Assembly (NCBI RefSeq): GCF_000420325.1
Contig: NZ_ATUS01000004.1
Coordinates: 227,645 to 291,644, forward strand
Direction of reading: 5' to 3'
Origin: Spongiibacter tropicus DSM 19543
GTDB lineage: Bacteria; Pseudomonadota; Gammaproteobacteria; Pseudomonadales; Spongiibacteraceae
Length of the DNA stretch: 64,000 nucleotides
The position numbers were made by a program, and so were the translations under genes. Shown here one piece after another: positions 9,562-17,542 of the stretch; the stretch's first letter is position 1; the number at the start of each line of letters is the position of its first letter. The notes under the pieces are model-generated. The model was not told where the DNA came from. It saw nothing but the letters and a program-made list of their open reading frames with translations, and ran no database searches.

Positions 9562-9799
9562 ATGCTGTAGCGGTTTGCTGACGCTGTGTGTAGTCAGAGG
9601 TGGATGAGCAGACGCTTGCCGTTAAATACCGTTCCAGGTCACTTCGACGGTAGCGGACGGTGCGGTGGCCCAACTTGAGGAATGGGATTCTTCCTGTGGT
9701 GTGCCGGTCGTTTCTGAGGAAGCCTTCAGAGACGCCCAATACCTGAGCGGCTTCTACTGCGGTGAGGATTTCTGTGTTGGCTGATTCGCTGGTCTTCAT
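9560..9799 (-). CDS. AlpA/excisionase-like DNA-binding protein
   Basis: 79 residues from the ATG at 9799, chosen because GGAAGGG lies about eight bases upstream; a start at 9832 would add 11 residues but has no ribosome binding site. A winged helix-turn-helix of the MerR/excisionase type fills the protein (ILTAVEAAQVLGVSEGFLRNDR ... IPFLKLGHRTVRYRRSDLERYL). In P4-like elements such AlpA-type proteins act as excisionase or activate integrase expression. Upstream are two GGGTTAGCG palindromes that could be its binding sites. Confidence 0.85.
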   Translation of the reverse strand: MKTSESANTEILTAVEAAQVLGVSEGFLRNDRHTTGRIPFLKLGHRTVRYRRSDLERYLTASVCSSTSDYTQRQQTATA

Positions 9800-9861
9800 C
9801 TCAATGTCCCTTCCATGTTCTGGTACGGGCATTCAATCAGCGAGGAGGTTTCAGAGAAATC

Positions 9862-9880
9862 GGGTTAGCGGCGCTAACCC
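9862..9880. promoter_or_regulatory. Perfect palindrome upstream of the AlpA-like gene
   Basis: GGGTTAGCG-G-CGCTAACCC, nine-base arms around one base. The same core, slightly altered, forms the top of the hairpin at 9891-9929. Its place just upstream of the AlpA-like gene suggests an operator; protein unknown. Confidence 0.5.
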
Positions 9881-9890
9881 TAGATGATGT

Positions 9891-9929
9891 ATTTATATCA
9901 GGGTTTAGCGACGCTAACCCCTGATAAAT
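9891..9929. terminator. Long hairpin after the unknown gene
   Basis: ATTTATATCAGGGTTTAGCG pairs with CGCTAACCCCTGATAAAT around a single A, with a 2-base bulge and one mismatch. It begins 3 bp after the stop of the leftward gene 9932-10942 and its distal arm is AT-rich, so it may terminate that operon. Shares the GGTTAGCG core with the 9862 palindrome. Confidence 0.5.
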
Positions 9930-9931
9930 TA

Positions 9932-10942
9932 CTAGTTGAATTTCTTTGATCTCGTTTTGAATGGGAATGGTCGATGCTCGCTGAGGCACTTTTCCTCAAG
10001 GTGTTCCCGCAGCGTGGCGTAAGTATTCTCTACGATAGAGCGGTGTTTTCTTCTGCCATTCCGCACTTTCGGCCTTAGGGATGATAGTTCTCCGTTACTT
10101 TCTTTGAGAATGGACTCGATTTCTTCTTGTCTTAAGAGCCATGGTTTAAACCCGCGATCAATAGCGTCATTAGTACTTCTAAACCCTTTCTCTGGATTTA
10201 TGTGAGGCTTGCACTCTCCAGAGTCAAAAATCCATATCCAAAACGCTTCGTCGAGCTCCTTGATTCTCTCCGGAGATACCCCTCCGGCATTGGTGCTTTG
10301 AAACTTCTTTTTGTAAGCCTCGTTGATTAACTGACTGGCTACTGGCATTGCTCTTAGTTGGCAATAGAGATCTACGATTTGTGCGAGTTGGTCTCCAAGT
10401 AATTCGGAAACCTCCTTATAGGTGGATAGCCCACTCTGCGTAGACAAGACTTTAGTCTCTTGCATTTTTAAGCCAAGAATTGACACGAAAATAATGCATG
10501 CAAGGGGTATTGCCCCATTAACCCCGGCCGCTGCTGCAAGAAGATCTGTTACGTTATTAGACTGCTTTGATAATTTATCTTTGATTTCGTTGAATAGACT
10601 ATCTCCGGCTTTCGATTTTAAAAATTCCAGAGAAACTTGGTCAATGCTGGTTGGTGCACCGTAAGATTTCAGCATCTCAACAAATTTCAGCTCACTTTGT
10701 TGCCGCGTTCCTGGCTCAAAAATTTCCTTTCCTAGCATAAGTGGCCAGAACATGGTTTGTTCAAATGTCTTCGAAACTTCACCGGATTTGATGCTGGATA
10801 ACAGCATTTTCGGGAATTCGGTTTCACTCAGTTTTCGGACGGCATACTCCACAATATCCATGAGTACGGATCTGCCGGTAACTGGAAATATTTTGTCGAT
10901 ATCCTCGTCCGAAATTCCATATTTTTCATAAAACTTGTTCAT
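9932..10942 (-). CDS. Unrecognised 336-residue protein coupled to integrase 2; possible cargo or defence gene
   Basis: I do not recognise this protein. Its coding sequence is visibly more AT-rich than its neighbours, a sign of separate acquisition. Residues about 134-159 (LLAAAAGVNGAIPLACIIFVSILGLKM) are hydrophobic enough to cross the membrane once; the rest is charged and helical, and the C-terminal 60 residues are very basic (RPKVRNGRRKHR). No nuclease, ATPase, TIR or protease motif is visible. Its ATG overlaps the integrase stop by four bases, so it is translated with the integrase. Single odd genes in this slot of P4-like elements are often anti-phage genes, but that is inference from position only. 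Confidence 0.6.
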   Translation of the reverse strand: MNKFYEKYGISDEDIDKIFPVTGRSVLMDIVEYAVRKLSETEFPKMLLSSIKSGEVSKTFEQTMFWPLMLGKEIFEPGTRQQSELKFVEMLKSYGAPTSIDQVSLEFLKSKAGDSLFNEIKDKLSKQSNNVTDLLAAAAGVNGAIPLACIIFVSILGLKMQETKVLSTQSGLSTYKEVSELLGDQLAQIVDLYCQLRAMPVASQLINEAYKKKFQSTNAGGVSPERIKELDEAFWIWIFDSGECKPHINPEKGFRSTNDAIDRGFKPWLLRQEEIESILKESNGELSSLRPKVRNGRRKHRSIVENTYATLREHLEEKCLSEHRPFPFKTRSKKFN

Positions 10943-12153
10943 GCCTCTTCCTCTGAGCGATGAGTGTCCTTGCTGTTTTTTAGTATGAATTCCGCGACTT
11001 TTTCCATAGGCTGCCTCAGCCGGTTGGTGTCGGCGACTATATAACCAGCAGTGACATCATTGGCGTTTCGGTGGTTAAGCATCTGTTTTAGCGCGTATGC
11101 CGGTATGTCTAGGCTCTCCGCGATGGTGATGAATGTTCGTCTCAAATCATGGAGTCTCAGCGGTTTTCCCATGCTCACGGAGACTTGCGTCACGGCATTT
11201 CTTGGCTCTTTTAGGGGGCCATCGTGTAATGGGCTGGGGAACACCCACTTACCGCAGTTGAACCTCTTTCTGTGCTTGAGCATGTTGAGCAGGTAGTCGG
11301 GCAAGGGAAGGGTATGCGGCTCCCCGTTTTTGGTGTCTGGTATCGAAAATGTACGATCATCAAAGCAAACATGGCTCCACTGGAGATTGGCCGCTTCGGT
11401 CTTGCGTAGGCCGGTAAAGAGCAGGAATCTGAGGTAGTCCCGCGTCACATCATATGTCAGCGCCTCTGTGGCAGCGAAAAAGGCAGATAGCTCATGCGGT
11501 TTTAGCAGCGTGCGGCGACGCTCAGATGGATACCAAGCGCGACTTTTGCTTAGGCGGTCAACGGGGTTAACGGAAATAATGGGCTGTCCTTTTTCATCCT
11601 CGTATTTTGCCATTGAGTGATTAAATATTGCCCGGAGAACACGCATAGCGTTATTCGCACGAGCTGGCGCCCTGGAGCCGATCTCCGAATGGCGCTTCTC
11701 TACCATGTCTTTGCTGATGTCTATCAGTCGCTTGGGCTTCCAATCAGCAAAACAACCATCAACACATTTTCTATAGTTCCCGATAGTGCCTGGTTTCAGA
11801 TCCTTTCGTACGGCTAAGTAATCCTCAAACGCGTCGCTGAAGCTGATGGATTTAGCATGAGCGGCTCGCTTTTCCGTCATAGGGTCTTTGCCTACAGCAA
11901 TGGTGCCAAGCATCTCTTGGGCTCGGATTCGCGCCTGAGTAGGGGTTAGATGGCCATACCGGCCTATCGACATCCGTTTAACCCGGCCATTGACCCTGCG
12001 TTCCACGAAGAATGACTTCGTGCCGCCACTGCCCACGAGCAGGCCAAACCCCAGTAGTGAATCATCGCGGTATATAACTTGAGCGGCTTTCCCGTCTGCC
12101 TTTCTGGGTGGAATCGGTAGGCGGTCGATATAGGATTTTGTTAGCTTGGCCAA
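10939..12153 (-). CDS. Tyrosine recombinase, P4-type integrase (element 2)
   Basis: 404 residues: N-terminal DUF4102-like arm-binding domain, core-binding domain, catalytic domain with Arg in FTGLRKTEAANL, HxxR in LHDLRRTF, His in LNHRN and Tyr in AGYIV. It begins with TTG (12153-12151); GGAG is about 11 bases upstream. It sits beside the right att copy (12400-12455), the normal place for the enzyme that integrates element 2 at the tRNA-Leu 3' end. Additional atagac-like sequences lie just upstream of its start. Confidence 0.95.
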   Translation of the reverse strand: MAKLTKSYIDRLPIPPRKADGKAAQVIYRDDSLLGFGLLVGSGGTKSFFVERRVNGRVKRMSIGRYGHLTPTQARIRAQEMLGTIAVGKDPMTEKRAAHAKSISFSDAFEDYLAVRKDLKPGTIGNYRKCVDGCFADWKPKRLIDISKDMVEKRHSEIGSRAPARANNAMRVLRAIFNHSMAKYEDEKGQPIISVNPVDRLSKSRAWYPSERRRTLLKPHELSAFFAATEALTYDVTRDYLRFLLFTGLRKTEAANLQWSHVCFDDRTFSIPDTKNGEPHTLPLPDYLLNMLKHRKRFNCGKWVFPSPLHDGPLKEPRNAVTQVSVSMGKPLRLHDLRRTFITIAESLDIPAYALKQMLNHRNANDVTAGYIVADTNRLRQPMEKVAEFILKNSKDTHRSEEEA

Positions 12154-12248
12154 TAGTCTTTGGACTCCGTAATAGACCCGAAATAGACATGGCCTCCGAA
12201 AATGCCACTTTTTGAGATGAATATCTCCAAATTCGTCTATTTCAGAAA

Positions 12249-12268
12249 ATAGTAGACGTATAGTAGAC
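12249..12268 (+). repeat. Direct repeat pair atagtagac (right-end integrase arm-type sites)
   Basis: ATAGTAGAC at 12249-12257 and 12260-12268, period 11 bp, between the integrase start and the right att copy. Same sequence, spacing and orientation as 4790-4809 at the left end. Looser AATAGAC copies occur at about 12171-12196. Confidence 0.65.
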
Positions 12269-12399
12269 AGTTTTTGATGATTTATACATACTATCCTGAC
12301 GAATGGCGCGTAACAAAAAACGCTAAAAATCTTTTAACATGCTGAAATAAGAGGATTTAATATGGAATGGGTAAGTAATGAGATTTTACATTCGAAATC

Positions 12400-12455
12400 C
12401 TTAAAATCTCCCGACTATTGCAGTCGTGCCGGTTCGATTCCGGCCTCGGGCACCA
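12400..12455 (+). repeat. Attachment-site copy 2: 3' part of tRNA-Leu(UAA)
   Basis: Identical over 56 bp to 4677-4732, running from the anticodon loop to CCA. Bases 12361-12399 upstream cannot form the D arm or anticodon 5' strand, so this too is only a 3' fragment. It marks the right end of element 2 and the return to chromosomal sequence. Confidence 0.9.
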
Positions 12456-12772
12456 TTGATACCGCTGCTAAAAAGCCTTGTTGCGTCTGTTTGGTACGAT
12501 GTGACTCATTACGTGTCTGTCGTAACGACGTGTGCGATCACGTCGTCTAATCCTGCGCGATGAGGCAGGTGAGTTTAGTTAGCCTATCCTTTTAGCCCGG
12601 CGGTGGTCGACACCCTACGATACTGACGCCACGATGCTGTCGTGCCCTGAAGACTGACTCTACATATCGCTTTAGCATGATCATTACGTTTTACATCCAG
12701 TCGATATCAATTCAGTCCCGATTCAGTCTTTGCACTCAATACTGCAAGCCTGTTTCTTTCAGGAGCTTTGCC
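12456..12772. other. Intergenic region after element 2, with one inverted repeat
   Basis: About 315 bases without a supported gene. The only clear structure is the inverted repeat ACGACGTG-N6-CACGTCGT at 12525-12546, with no T-run after it. The promoter of the outer-membrane protein gene should lie in the right half; AGGAG at about 12761 is its ribosome binding site. Confidence 0.5.
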
Positions 12773-13429
12773 ATGAAATATTCTGTGTTGTCGGCGTCTG
12801 CCTTGGTTCTGGCCTTATCCGTTCCCACCGCACAGGCGTCGCCTTATCGCAGTTCGTCACCCAGCATGTATGTGTTTGGCGGCGTGGGAATGTCGGATTT
12901 CAGCTGGCAGGAACGAGACGTTCGCTATAGCTTTGGCGACGGCAGCTTGAGTGATGTTGAGGTCGATGAACAGTCGAGTGCCGCGCGGATTGGTTTTGGC
13001 TTGCCGGTGGGCGAAAGCCTCGCCTTTGAAATGGGCTATGTAAACCTGGGTGATCTGACTGCGTCTGGGTTTTCTGATGGTAGTCAGGTGCTAAATAACG
13101 GTTACAGTGCGGGCCGGGTTGATATAGACGGGAGCCTCGATGCGCTGTTTATCGGTCTGCGGCTGCAGACGCCAGCCAAAGAGCCGATTGGCCTGTACGC
13201 AAGAATGGGTATTGCTGCCTGGGAGTTTGATGGACGGGTTGAGGACAGCAGTCGACGCGGTGAGTTTCTGGTCGAGGGCAGTGATCCTTATCTGGGGGCC
13301 GGGATGCGTCTGGCGGTCGCTCGCAACGCCGATATTCAGGTGGGATATGACTACTACGTGTTCGACGATGATCGCAGTATCGATATGTCCGCAGATGTCG
13401 TCTCGGTGGATTTCGTTCTGCGATTCTAA
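12773..13429 (+). CDS. Outer-membrane beta-barrel protein (OmpA-like 8-strand type)
   Basis: 218 residues from the ATG at 12773 (AGGAG upstream); a longer upstream frame has no start signal. A Sec signal peptide (MKYSVLSASALVLALSVPTAQA) is followed by alternating aromatic/polar strands (YVFGGVGMSDFSW, AARIGFGLPVG, FEMGYVNLG, LFIGLRLQT, IGLYARMGIAAW, YLGAGMRLAV, IQVGYDYYVF) and a last strand ending in Phe (VVSVDFVLRF), the signature for barrel assembly. No peptidoglycan-binding OmpA C-domain. Function beyond an outer-membrane protein is unknown. It converges on the catabolic cluster. Confidence 0.8.
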   Translation: MKYSVLSASALVLALSVPTAQASPYRSSSPSMYVFGGVGMSDFSWQERDVRYSFGDGSLSDVEVDEQSSAARIGFGLPVGESLAFEMGYVNLGDLTASGFSDGSQVLNNGYSAGRVDIDGSLDALFIGLRLQTPAKEPIGLYARMGIAAWEFDGRVEDSSRRGEFLVEGSDPYLGAGMRLAVARNADIQVGYDYYVFDDDRSIDMSADVVSVDFVLRF

Positions 13430-13450
13430 GCGCGCTTCCGCCGGGAAAGT

Positions 13451-13786
13451 CTACAGCAGGCGCTTTTTATAGCTCTCAGCGTGCATGTCGATGATTTCCA
13501 CGCTGAGGCTGTAAACCTCCGGGAGGTGCTCGACCAGCACGGCACGAAGGGTTTCGGCCAGCTGCCGTTTTTGCGGGTCGCTGCGTCCTTCCAGCAGGCG
13601 CACACTCAGGTGCACAAACTGCTGGCCGGGGACGGCAAGTTGATACTGTGTGTAGGGCAGAGCGCGTAATTTAAGGTCTTCGGCCCGCACGATGCCGGTG
13701 CTTGCCGCAGCGTCGGCGGCGCTCGACATCAATGCGGGCAAGCGGGCCTCCAGTGCCGCAGAGTGTTCAAAAATAAGATGGGGCAT
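13451..13786 (-). CDS. 5-carboxymethyl-2-hydroxymuconate isomerase (CHMI)-like tautomerase
   Basis: 111 residues of the tautomerase superfamily, CHMI branch. The mature N-terminal proline used as catalytic base is present (MPHLIFEHSA). CHMI (HpaF) isomerises a 2-hydroxymuconate product of ring cleavage in homoprotocatechuate breakdown, but no ring-cleavage dioxygenase is visible here, so the true substrate may be another enol or ring-opened acid. Last gene of the leftward Rieske-GS-CHMI operon, 17 bp after the ligase gene, and presumably under the same IclR-type operator at 16596-16622. Confidence 0.8.
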   Translation of the reverse strand: MPHLIFEHSAALEARLPALMSSAADAAASTGIVRAEDLKLRALPYTQYQLAVPGQQFVHLSVRLLEGRSDPQKRQLAETLRAVLVEHLPEVYSLSVEIIDMHAESYKKRLL

Positions 13787-13803
13787 GAGGCCTCCGTGAC
13801 GGT

Positions 13804-15255
13804 TTAGAACATTTCAAAATATTCTTTCTGCTCCCAGTCCGTCACTTCGCTGAGGAAGCGATCCAGTTCAGCCTGTTTGATCGTGGCGTAATAATTCACG
13901 AAGTTGTCGCCAAACTGCTCTCGATAAAAAGCACTTTCCTGAAAGTACAGCAGCGCCTGAAACAGGCTGCGAGGCAGTCGCTGTGCCGTGGAGTTATAGG
14001 GTTCCTCAACCGGTGCGGGCAGGGGATAACGCTGGTGAATTCCTGCCAGCCCCGACAATACCTGTGAGGCAATATAGAGATAGGGGTTTGCCGCGGGTTC
14101 GCCGACACGGTTTTCGATGCGCGTTGCCGGGTCGCCCATGCCGCCGAGTACCCGCAACATGGCGCCCTTGTTGTCGCGGCCCCATTGAATGCGATCGGGT
14201 GCGAGAGTCTGGGGGCGATAACGCTTGTAGGCGTTGATAGTGGGTGCGGCCAGAATGCAGGAGGCGGAGGCGTGCTCAAGGAGACCGGATAAATAGGCCT
14301 TGCCGATGTCAGACAGGCAGTCGTCCGGGGTGTCGGGAATAAAGGCATTTTTGCCCGTTTTGCTGTCGATCAGGCTTTGGTGCAAATGCCAGCCGCTGGC
14401 AAAGGTGTTGGGAATATGCGGTCGACACATAAAGGTGGCGTGGTAGCCCAGTCGGGCGCAGACCTGCTTGATGGCACTGCGCGCCAGCACCGCACTGTCG
14501 GCGGTGGCCAAGCCCCGCTGTGGGCTGAACGTCAGCTCAAGCTGACTGGGACCAAATTCGATTTCCTCTGAGCGCAGCGGCAGTTTCAGTGCCAGCAATG
14601 CCCGGCGAATTTCCCGGAATAGAGGTTCCAGCTCGTCGTAGCGAATTTCCGTGAGGTATTGATAACCCCGTTGCAGGGGAACCACCGACGGTGGAGTGCC
14701 GGGTTGCGTGCAGTCGTGAGCGGTCAGCGCGGTGTCCACGTTGCGAAACAGGTGGAATTCCATTTCCAGACCGCTCATCAGCTCAAGGCCCTCGCCAGCC
14801 AGCTTACTCAGCGCACTGCGCAGACAGCGGCGAGTATCGTATTCCACTGGCTGGCCGTCGGGATAATACAGGTCGCAAAGAATCCAACCGGTATCGGGGG
14901 CCCAGGGCAGGCGACGAAATGTGCTGGGGTCGGCCACCATGATCAGGTCGGCAGCGCCGGCCAGCTTCTGGGTACCCATACCCGCGCCCGATTGCCACAC
15001 TGGCATGGCGGTGCGGTGCGAGGTGTCCTTCAGAATCAGCGTGGAGGTCATGGTGCAGCCATTGACCAGTGTGCTGCCGATGGCATCGCCAATAATGGTT
15101 TTGCCACGGGTCAGACCGTGTTGATCGGCAAAAACAAAGCGCAGGACTTCAATATTGTCGGCCTGAATTCGGGCAACGACATCTTCCGCCTGGGCGATCT
15201 GGTCGCTGTTCCAGAGTCCGTGCCGGTCTACAAAACTGCCTGAGAGGGGAAGCAT
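13804..15255 (-). CDS. Glutamine synthetase-like gamma-glutamyl-amine ligase
   Basis: Catalytic glutamine synthetase fold of about 483 residues with the metal-binding GLEMEFHLF, the HLHQSL nucleotide-site strand and the ENRVGEPAANPYLY region. The short N-terminal domain and isolated catabolic setting match PuuA/IpuC/TdnQ-type enzymes, which use ATP to join glutamate to an amine, rather than GlnA. Start set at 15255, where GAGGAG lies seven bases upstream; an ATG at 15270 overlaps the Rieske stop but lacks a good signal. It may glutamylate an amine substrate of this cluster; compare the DAO oxidase, ALDH, aminotransferase and gamma-glutamyltransferase downstream. Confidence 0.85.
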   Translation of the reverse strand: MLPLSGSFVDRHGLWNSDQIAQAEDVVARIQADNIEVLRFVFADQHGLTRGKTIIGDAIGSTLVNGCTMTSTLILKDTSHRTAMPVWQSGAGMGTQKLAGAADLIMVADPSTFRRLPWAPDTGWILCDLYYPDGQPVEYDTRRCLRSALSKLAGEGLELMSGLEMEFHLFRNVDTALTAHDCTQPGTPPSVVPLQRGYQYLTEIRYDELEPLFREIRRALLALKLPLRSEEIEFGPSQLELTFSPQRGLATADSAVLARSAIKQVCARLGYHATFMCRPHIPNTFASGWHLHQSLIDSKTGKNAFIPDTPDDCLSDIGKAYLSGLLEHASASCILAAPTINAYKRYRPQTLAPDRIQWGRDNKGAMLRVLGGMGDPATRIENRVGEPAANPYLYIASQVLSGLAGIHQRYPLPAPVEEPYNSTAQRLPRSLFQALLYFQESAFYREQFGDNFVNYYATIKQAELDRFLSEVTDWEQKEYFEMF

Positions 15256-15266
15256 AGTGGTGCTCC

Positions 15267-16586
15267 TCATTCTTGCCAGGGATCGTCAGCCCAGCCGGAT
15301 TGCTGGCGGCGTTTCAAATCGCGTTCTTTCCAACAGTTCTGCCAGTCGTCGGCGGGGCCAATTTCATCAATGGCAACGGGGCCGCGAATCCGGGTCACAT
15401 CGCTGCTCATCGGCAGGGCATCCTGGCTGTCGGCCTCGGCGGCGTCCATCGCTTTGAAGAGCATTCGCCGGTAGCGCATGATGCCGATATCTGAGCGCAT
15501 CAACTGGTGCTTGCTGCGATCGGCGATGGGGCCGGGGGATTCCACCGCCCACTGGTCGTGAACATTGATGTCGTCACCCATGCCGGTATAGGTTTTATCG
15601 CGCTGTTCATCAGGGTTGTAGCCCCACTGGTTTTGCGGGCCGTATTTTGGCTTGTAATCGGGTGGGGGGTTCATATCGATACGCTGGGCGCGCATCAGCT
15701 CCTTGTTCACCGGTTTGCCAAAACTGATAAACATCGAATACCAATAGCAGGATTCGTCATCGACCGGCACATGCCATTGGGCAATGACCATCTCGTTGCT
15801 CATTGGAATGACGATTGCATTCGGAAACAGCAGATTAGTGACCCGTACATGGGTGCTTTCCTCGGAGATTTCCCTGAGGGTTAGCAGACGAATCCCGAAG
15901 TCGGTTTCTTCTGCCCGGATTTCGGGGCAGTCAAACTCGCGCAGTACCTTGGTCAGCGGCATGCTGCTGTCGGCAGCTTCGTCGCGGAACTGGCGGCCGT
16001 AGGCCTCGTCCAGTGAGTCGTCGGCCAAAAAACGGTGCAAGAACGAGGCGTGAACGGGGTCGATGCCCACTTCCAGCGCCTGCAACCAGTTGCAGTACCA
16101 CAGACCTTTGTAGGCAAAGACATGGCTGTCGGGGGCGGTGAAACAGTCCAGTGCGGGAAACGCGGGGGGCTCACCGTCGCCCAGATACGCGAAAATCACG
16201 CCGTTGCGCTCTTCGCAGGGGTAGGAGGGGTGTTTGACCAGTGTGTGCGTGTTTGAACCGGCGGGTTGTGCCGGTTGCTCAAGGCAGTGACCCTTGCCGT
16301 CGAACAGCCAGCCGTGGAAGGGACAGCGCAGGCCATCTGCTTCCAGTCGGCCGTAAGACAGGTCGACACCGCGATGGGGGCAGAAACGCCCGGAGAGCCG
16401 GTATTCGCCGTCGGCGGCCTTGAACAGTACCAGTTGCTCGTTCATCAGGGTGACCGCTTTTACGGGGCGTTCGCTGTCGAGTTCTTCGGTGAGCGCCACG
16501 GGCTGCCAGTAACTGCGCAGCACCTTACCGGCAGCGGTTTCGGGGCCGGTTTCGGTAAGGCGGATATTCTCTTCGGGAGTCAGCAT
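15267..16586 (-). CDS. Rieske non-haem iron oxygenase, phthalate-dioxygenase-like alpha subunit
   Basis: Cytoplasmic ring-hydroxylating or demethylating oxygenase. From the ATG at 16586 (440 residues; the start MLTPEENIRL matches family N-termini) the Rieske [2Fe-2S] ligands are Cys69, His71, Cys88 and His91 (CPHRG ... CPFHG), and the mononuclear iron site is D176-x2-H179-x4-H184 in LEVGIDPVHASFLHRFL. Of the phthalate 4,5-dioxygenase/PobA type, which needs a separate ferredoxin-reductase; none is in this window. First gene of a leftward operon with the ligase and the isomerase. The operator lies 10 bp before the start. Substrate unknown. Confidence 0.9.
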   Translation of the reverse strand: MLTPEENIRLTETGPETAAGKVLRSYWQPVALTEELDSERPVKAVTLMNEQLVLFKAADGEYRLSGRFCPHRGVDLSYGRLEADGLRCPFHGWLFDGKGHCLEQPAQPAGSNTHTLVKHPSYPCEERNGVIFAYLGDGEPPAFPALDCFTAPDSHVFAYKGLWYCNWLQALEVGIDPVHASFLHRFLADDSLDEAYGRQFRDEAADSSMPLTKVLREFDCPEIRAEETDFGIRLLTLREISEESTHVRVTNLLFPNAIVIPMSNEMVIAQWHVPVDDESCYWYSMFISFGKPVNKELMRAQRIDMNPPPDYKPKYGPQNQWGYNPDEQRDKTYTGMGDDINVHDQWAVESPGPIADRSKHQLMRSDIGIMRYRRMLFKAMDAAEADSQDALPMSSDVTRIRGPVAIDEIGPADDWQNCWKERDLKRRQQSGWADDPWQE

Positions 16587-16595
16587 GTCATTAAT

Positions 16596-16622
16596 CCGAA
16601 CATAAGTTTGAAATACGAACAT
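16596..16622. promoter_or_regulatory. IclR-type operator A (Rieske operon / iclR)
   Basis: CGAACAT at 16597-16603 and again at 16616-16622, exactly 19 bp apart, with an inverted half-site (AAGTTTG) directly after the first. Same three-half-site plan as the other operators. It lies between the divergent Rieske and iclR genes. Confidence 0.75.
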
Positions 16623-16734
16623 TGCCGAGTATAGGGACTGCCGCGCCGCGGCGCAACAAGCAAGTTAGCGCTATCTGCCATATAGGATGTTTCGGGGCTT
16701 TGATGTAGTATGCGGACAATTGTTTAAATAGCGC

Positions 16735-17535
16735 ATGAGGGAACAAGCCTTGCCAGCCAATAAAAACGGAGATAACGAAAAGTCCAAGGACTTGGTGGGA
16801 TCCTTGATTCACGGCCTGGGCGTGATCATGGCCTTTGATGCTGAAGACCCCGAGATGACCCTGTCGCAAGTGGCAGAGAAAACCGGCATGAACCGGGCGG
16901 GAGCGCGGCGTTATCTGCTCACCCTGGCGCATTTGGGGTTCATTCATCAGGACGACCGGATTTTTCGCCTGACACCCAAGGTGATGGAGCTCGGTTATTC
17001 CTATCTGTCCACTGTGCCGATCAGTTCCATTGCTCAGCCGTACCTCGACACCATTCGCGATATCACCGGTGAAGCGGTTGCTGTCGGCATTATCGACGGT
17101 GAGGATGTGGTTCATATTGCCAAGGCCAACTCCAAACGACTGATGGCGCCAACGCTGACGATCGGCAAACGCTTTCCCGTGATTTATGCCTCGGCCGGAC
17201 GTGCCATGTTGGCGTTGAAACCCGACGCGGAGCGCGACGCGATTCTCGACAAGGCGGACTTTACGCCGCTGACCGACAAAAGCATTACCTCCCGTGAGGA
17301 GCTGGACAAAGAACTGGCCAAAATCCGCCGTCAGGGCTATGCACTGGTCGAGCAGGAAATCGAGCTGGGGGCGCGTTCACTGGCGGTCCCGGTCTACAAC
17401 CAGGCCGGTGAAGTAGTGGCCGGCATCAATACCCTGACCAACGCCGCCATCGTCAGCAAAAAGCAGCTGGTGGATGAGTGCCTGCCAGTGATGTGGGATG
17501 CTGCGCAGGAAATCAAACGCGCCCTTGTTTCCTGA
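16735..17535 (+). CDS. IclR-family regulator of the PcaU/PobR type; probable master regulator of the cluster
   Basis: 266 residues: winged helix-turn-helix (about 20-85, VGSLIHGLGVIMAFD ... LSQVAEKTGMNRAGARRYLLTLAHLGF) and C-terminal IclR effector domain (about 95-260, ISSIAQPYLDTIRDITGEAVAVGIIDG). The ARRYLLTL recognition helix is that of the PcaR/PcaU/PobR subgroup, which govern aromatic-acid catabolism and bind GTTCG-type operators made of a dyad plus a third repeat. Precisely such sites recur at the operons around it. CGGACAATTGTTTA at 16712-16725 just before the ATG is a weaker match and could give autoregulation. The effector is unknown. Confidence 0.92.
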   Translation: MREQALPANKNGDNEKSKDLVGSLIHGLGVIMAFDAEDPEMTLSQVAEKTGMNRAGARRYLLTLAHLGFIHQDDRIFRLTPKVMELGYSYLSTVPISSIAQPYLDTIRDITGEAVAVGIIDGEDVVHIAKANSKRLMAPTLTIGKRFPVIYASAGRAMLALKPDAERDAILDKADFTPLTDKSITSREELDKELAKIRRQGYALVEQEIELGARSLAVPVYNQAGEVVAGINTLTNAAIVSKKQLVDECLPVMWDAAQEIKRALVS

Positions 17536-17542
17536 TGCCATG

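Larger units (their letters stand above)
4733..12455. mobile_element. Integrative element 2, bounded by 56-bp tRNA-Leu direct repeats
   Basis: A 7.7-kb unit between two identical direct repeats. It contains a leftward integrase next to the right repeat, an AlpA-like regulator, a HUH replication initiator of phage GpA type, an XRE repressor, a HigBA-like pair and unknown genes. No phage structural genes, terminase, conjugation or relaxase genes are seen, so it resembles a phage satellite or a replicating genomic island that borrows packaging or transfer functions. Direct atagtagac pairs lie just inside both ends and are the probable integrase arm sites. Confidence 0.85.

Noticed and set aside
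12362..12550. 62-codon open frame across the right att copy
   Set aside because: It reads through the tRNA fragment, has no ribosome binding site and is explained by the att repeat.
13451..13786. Homoprotocatechuate (hpa) degradation operon
   Set aside because: Only a CHMI-like isomerase is present; the ring-cleavage dioxygenase, CHMS dehydrogenase and OPET decarboxylase genes are missing.
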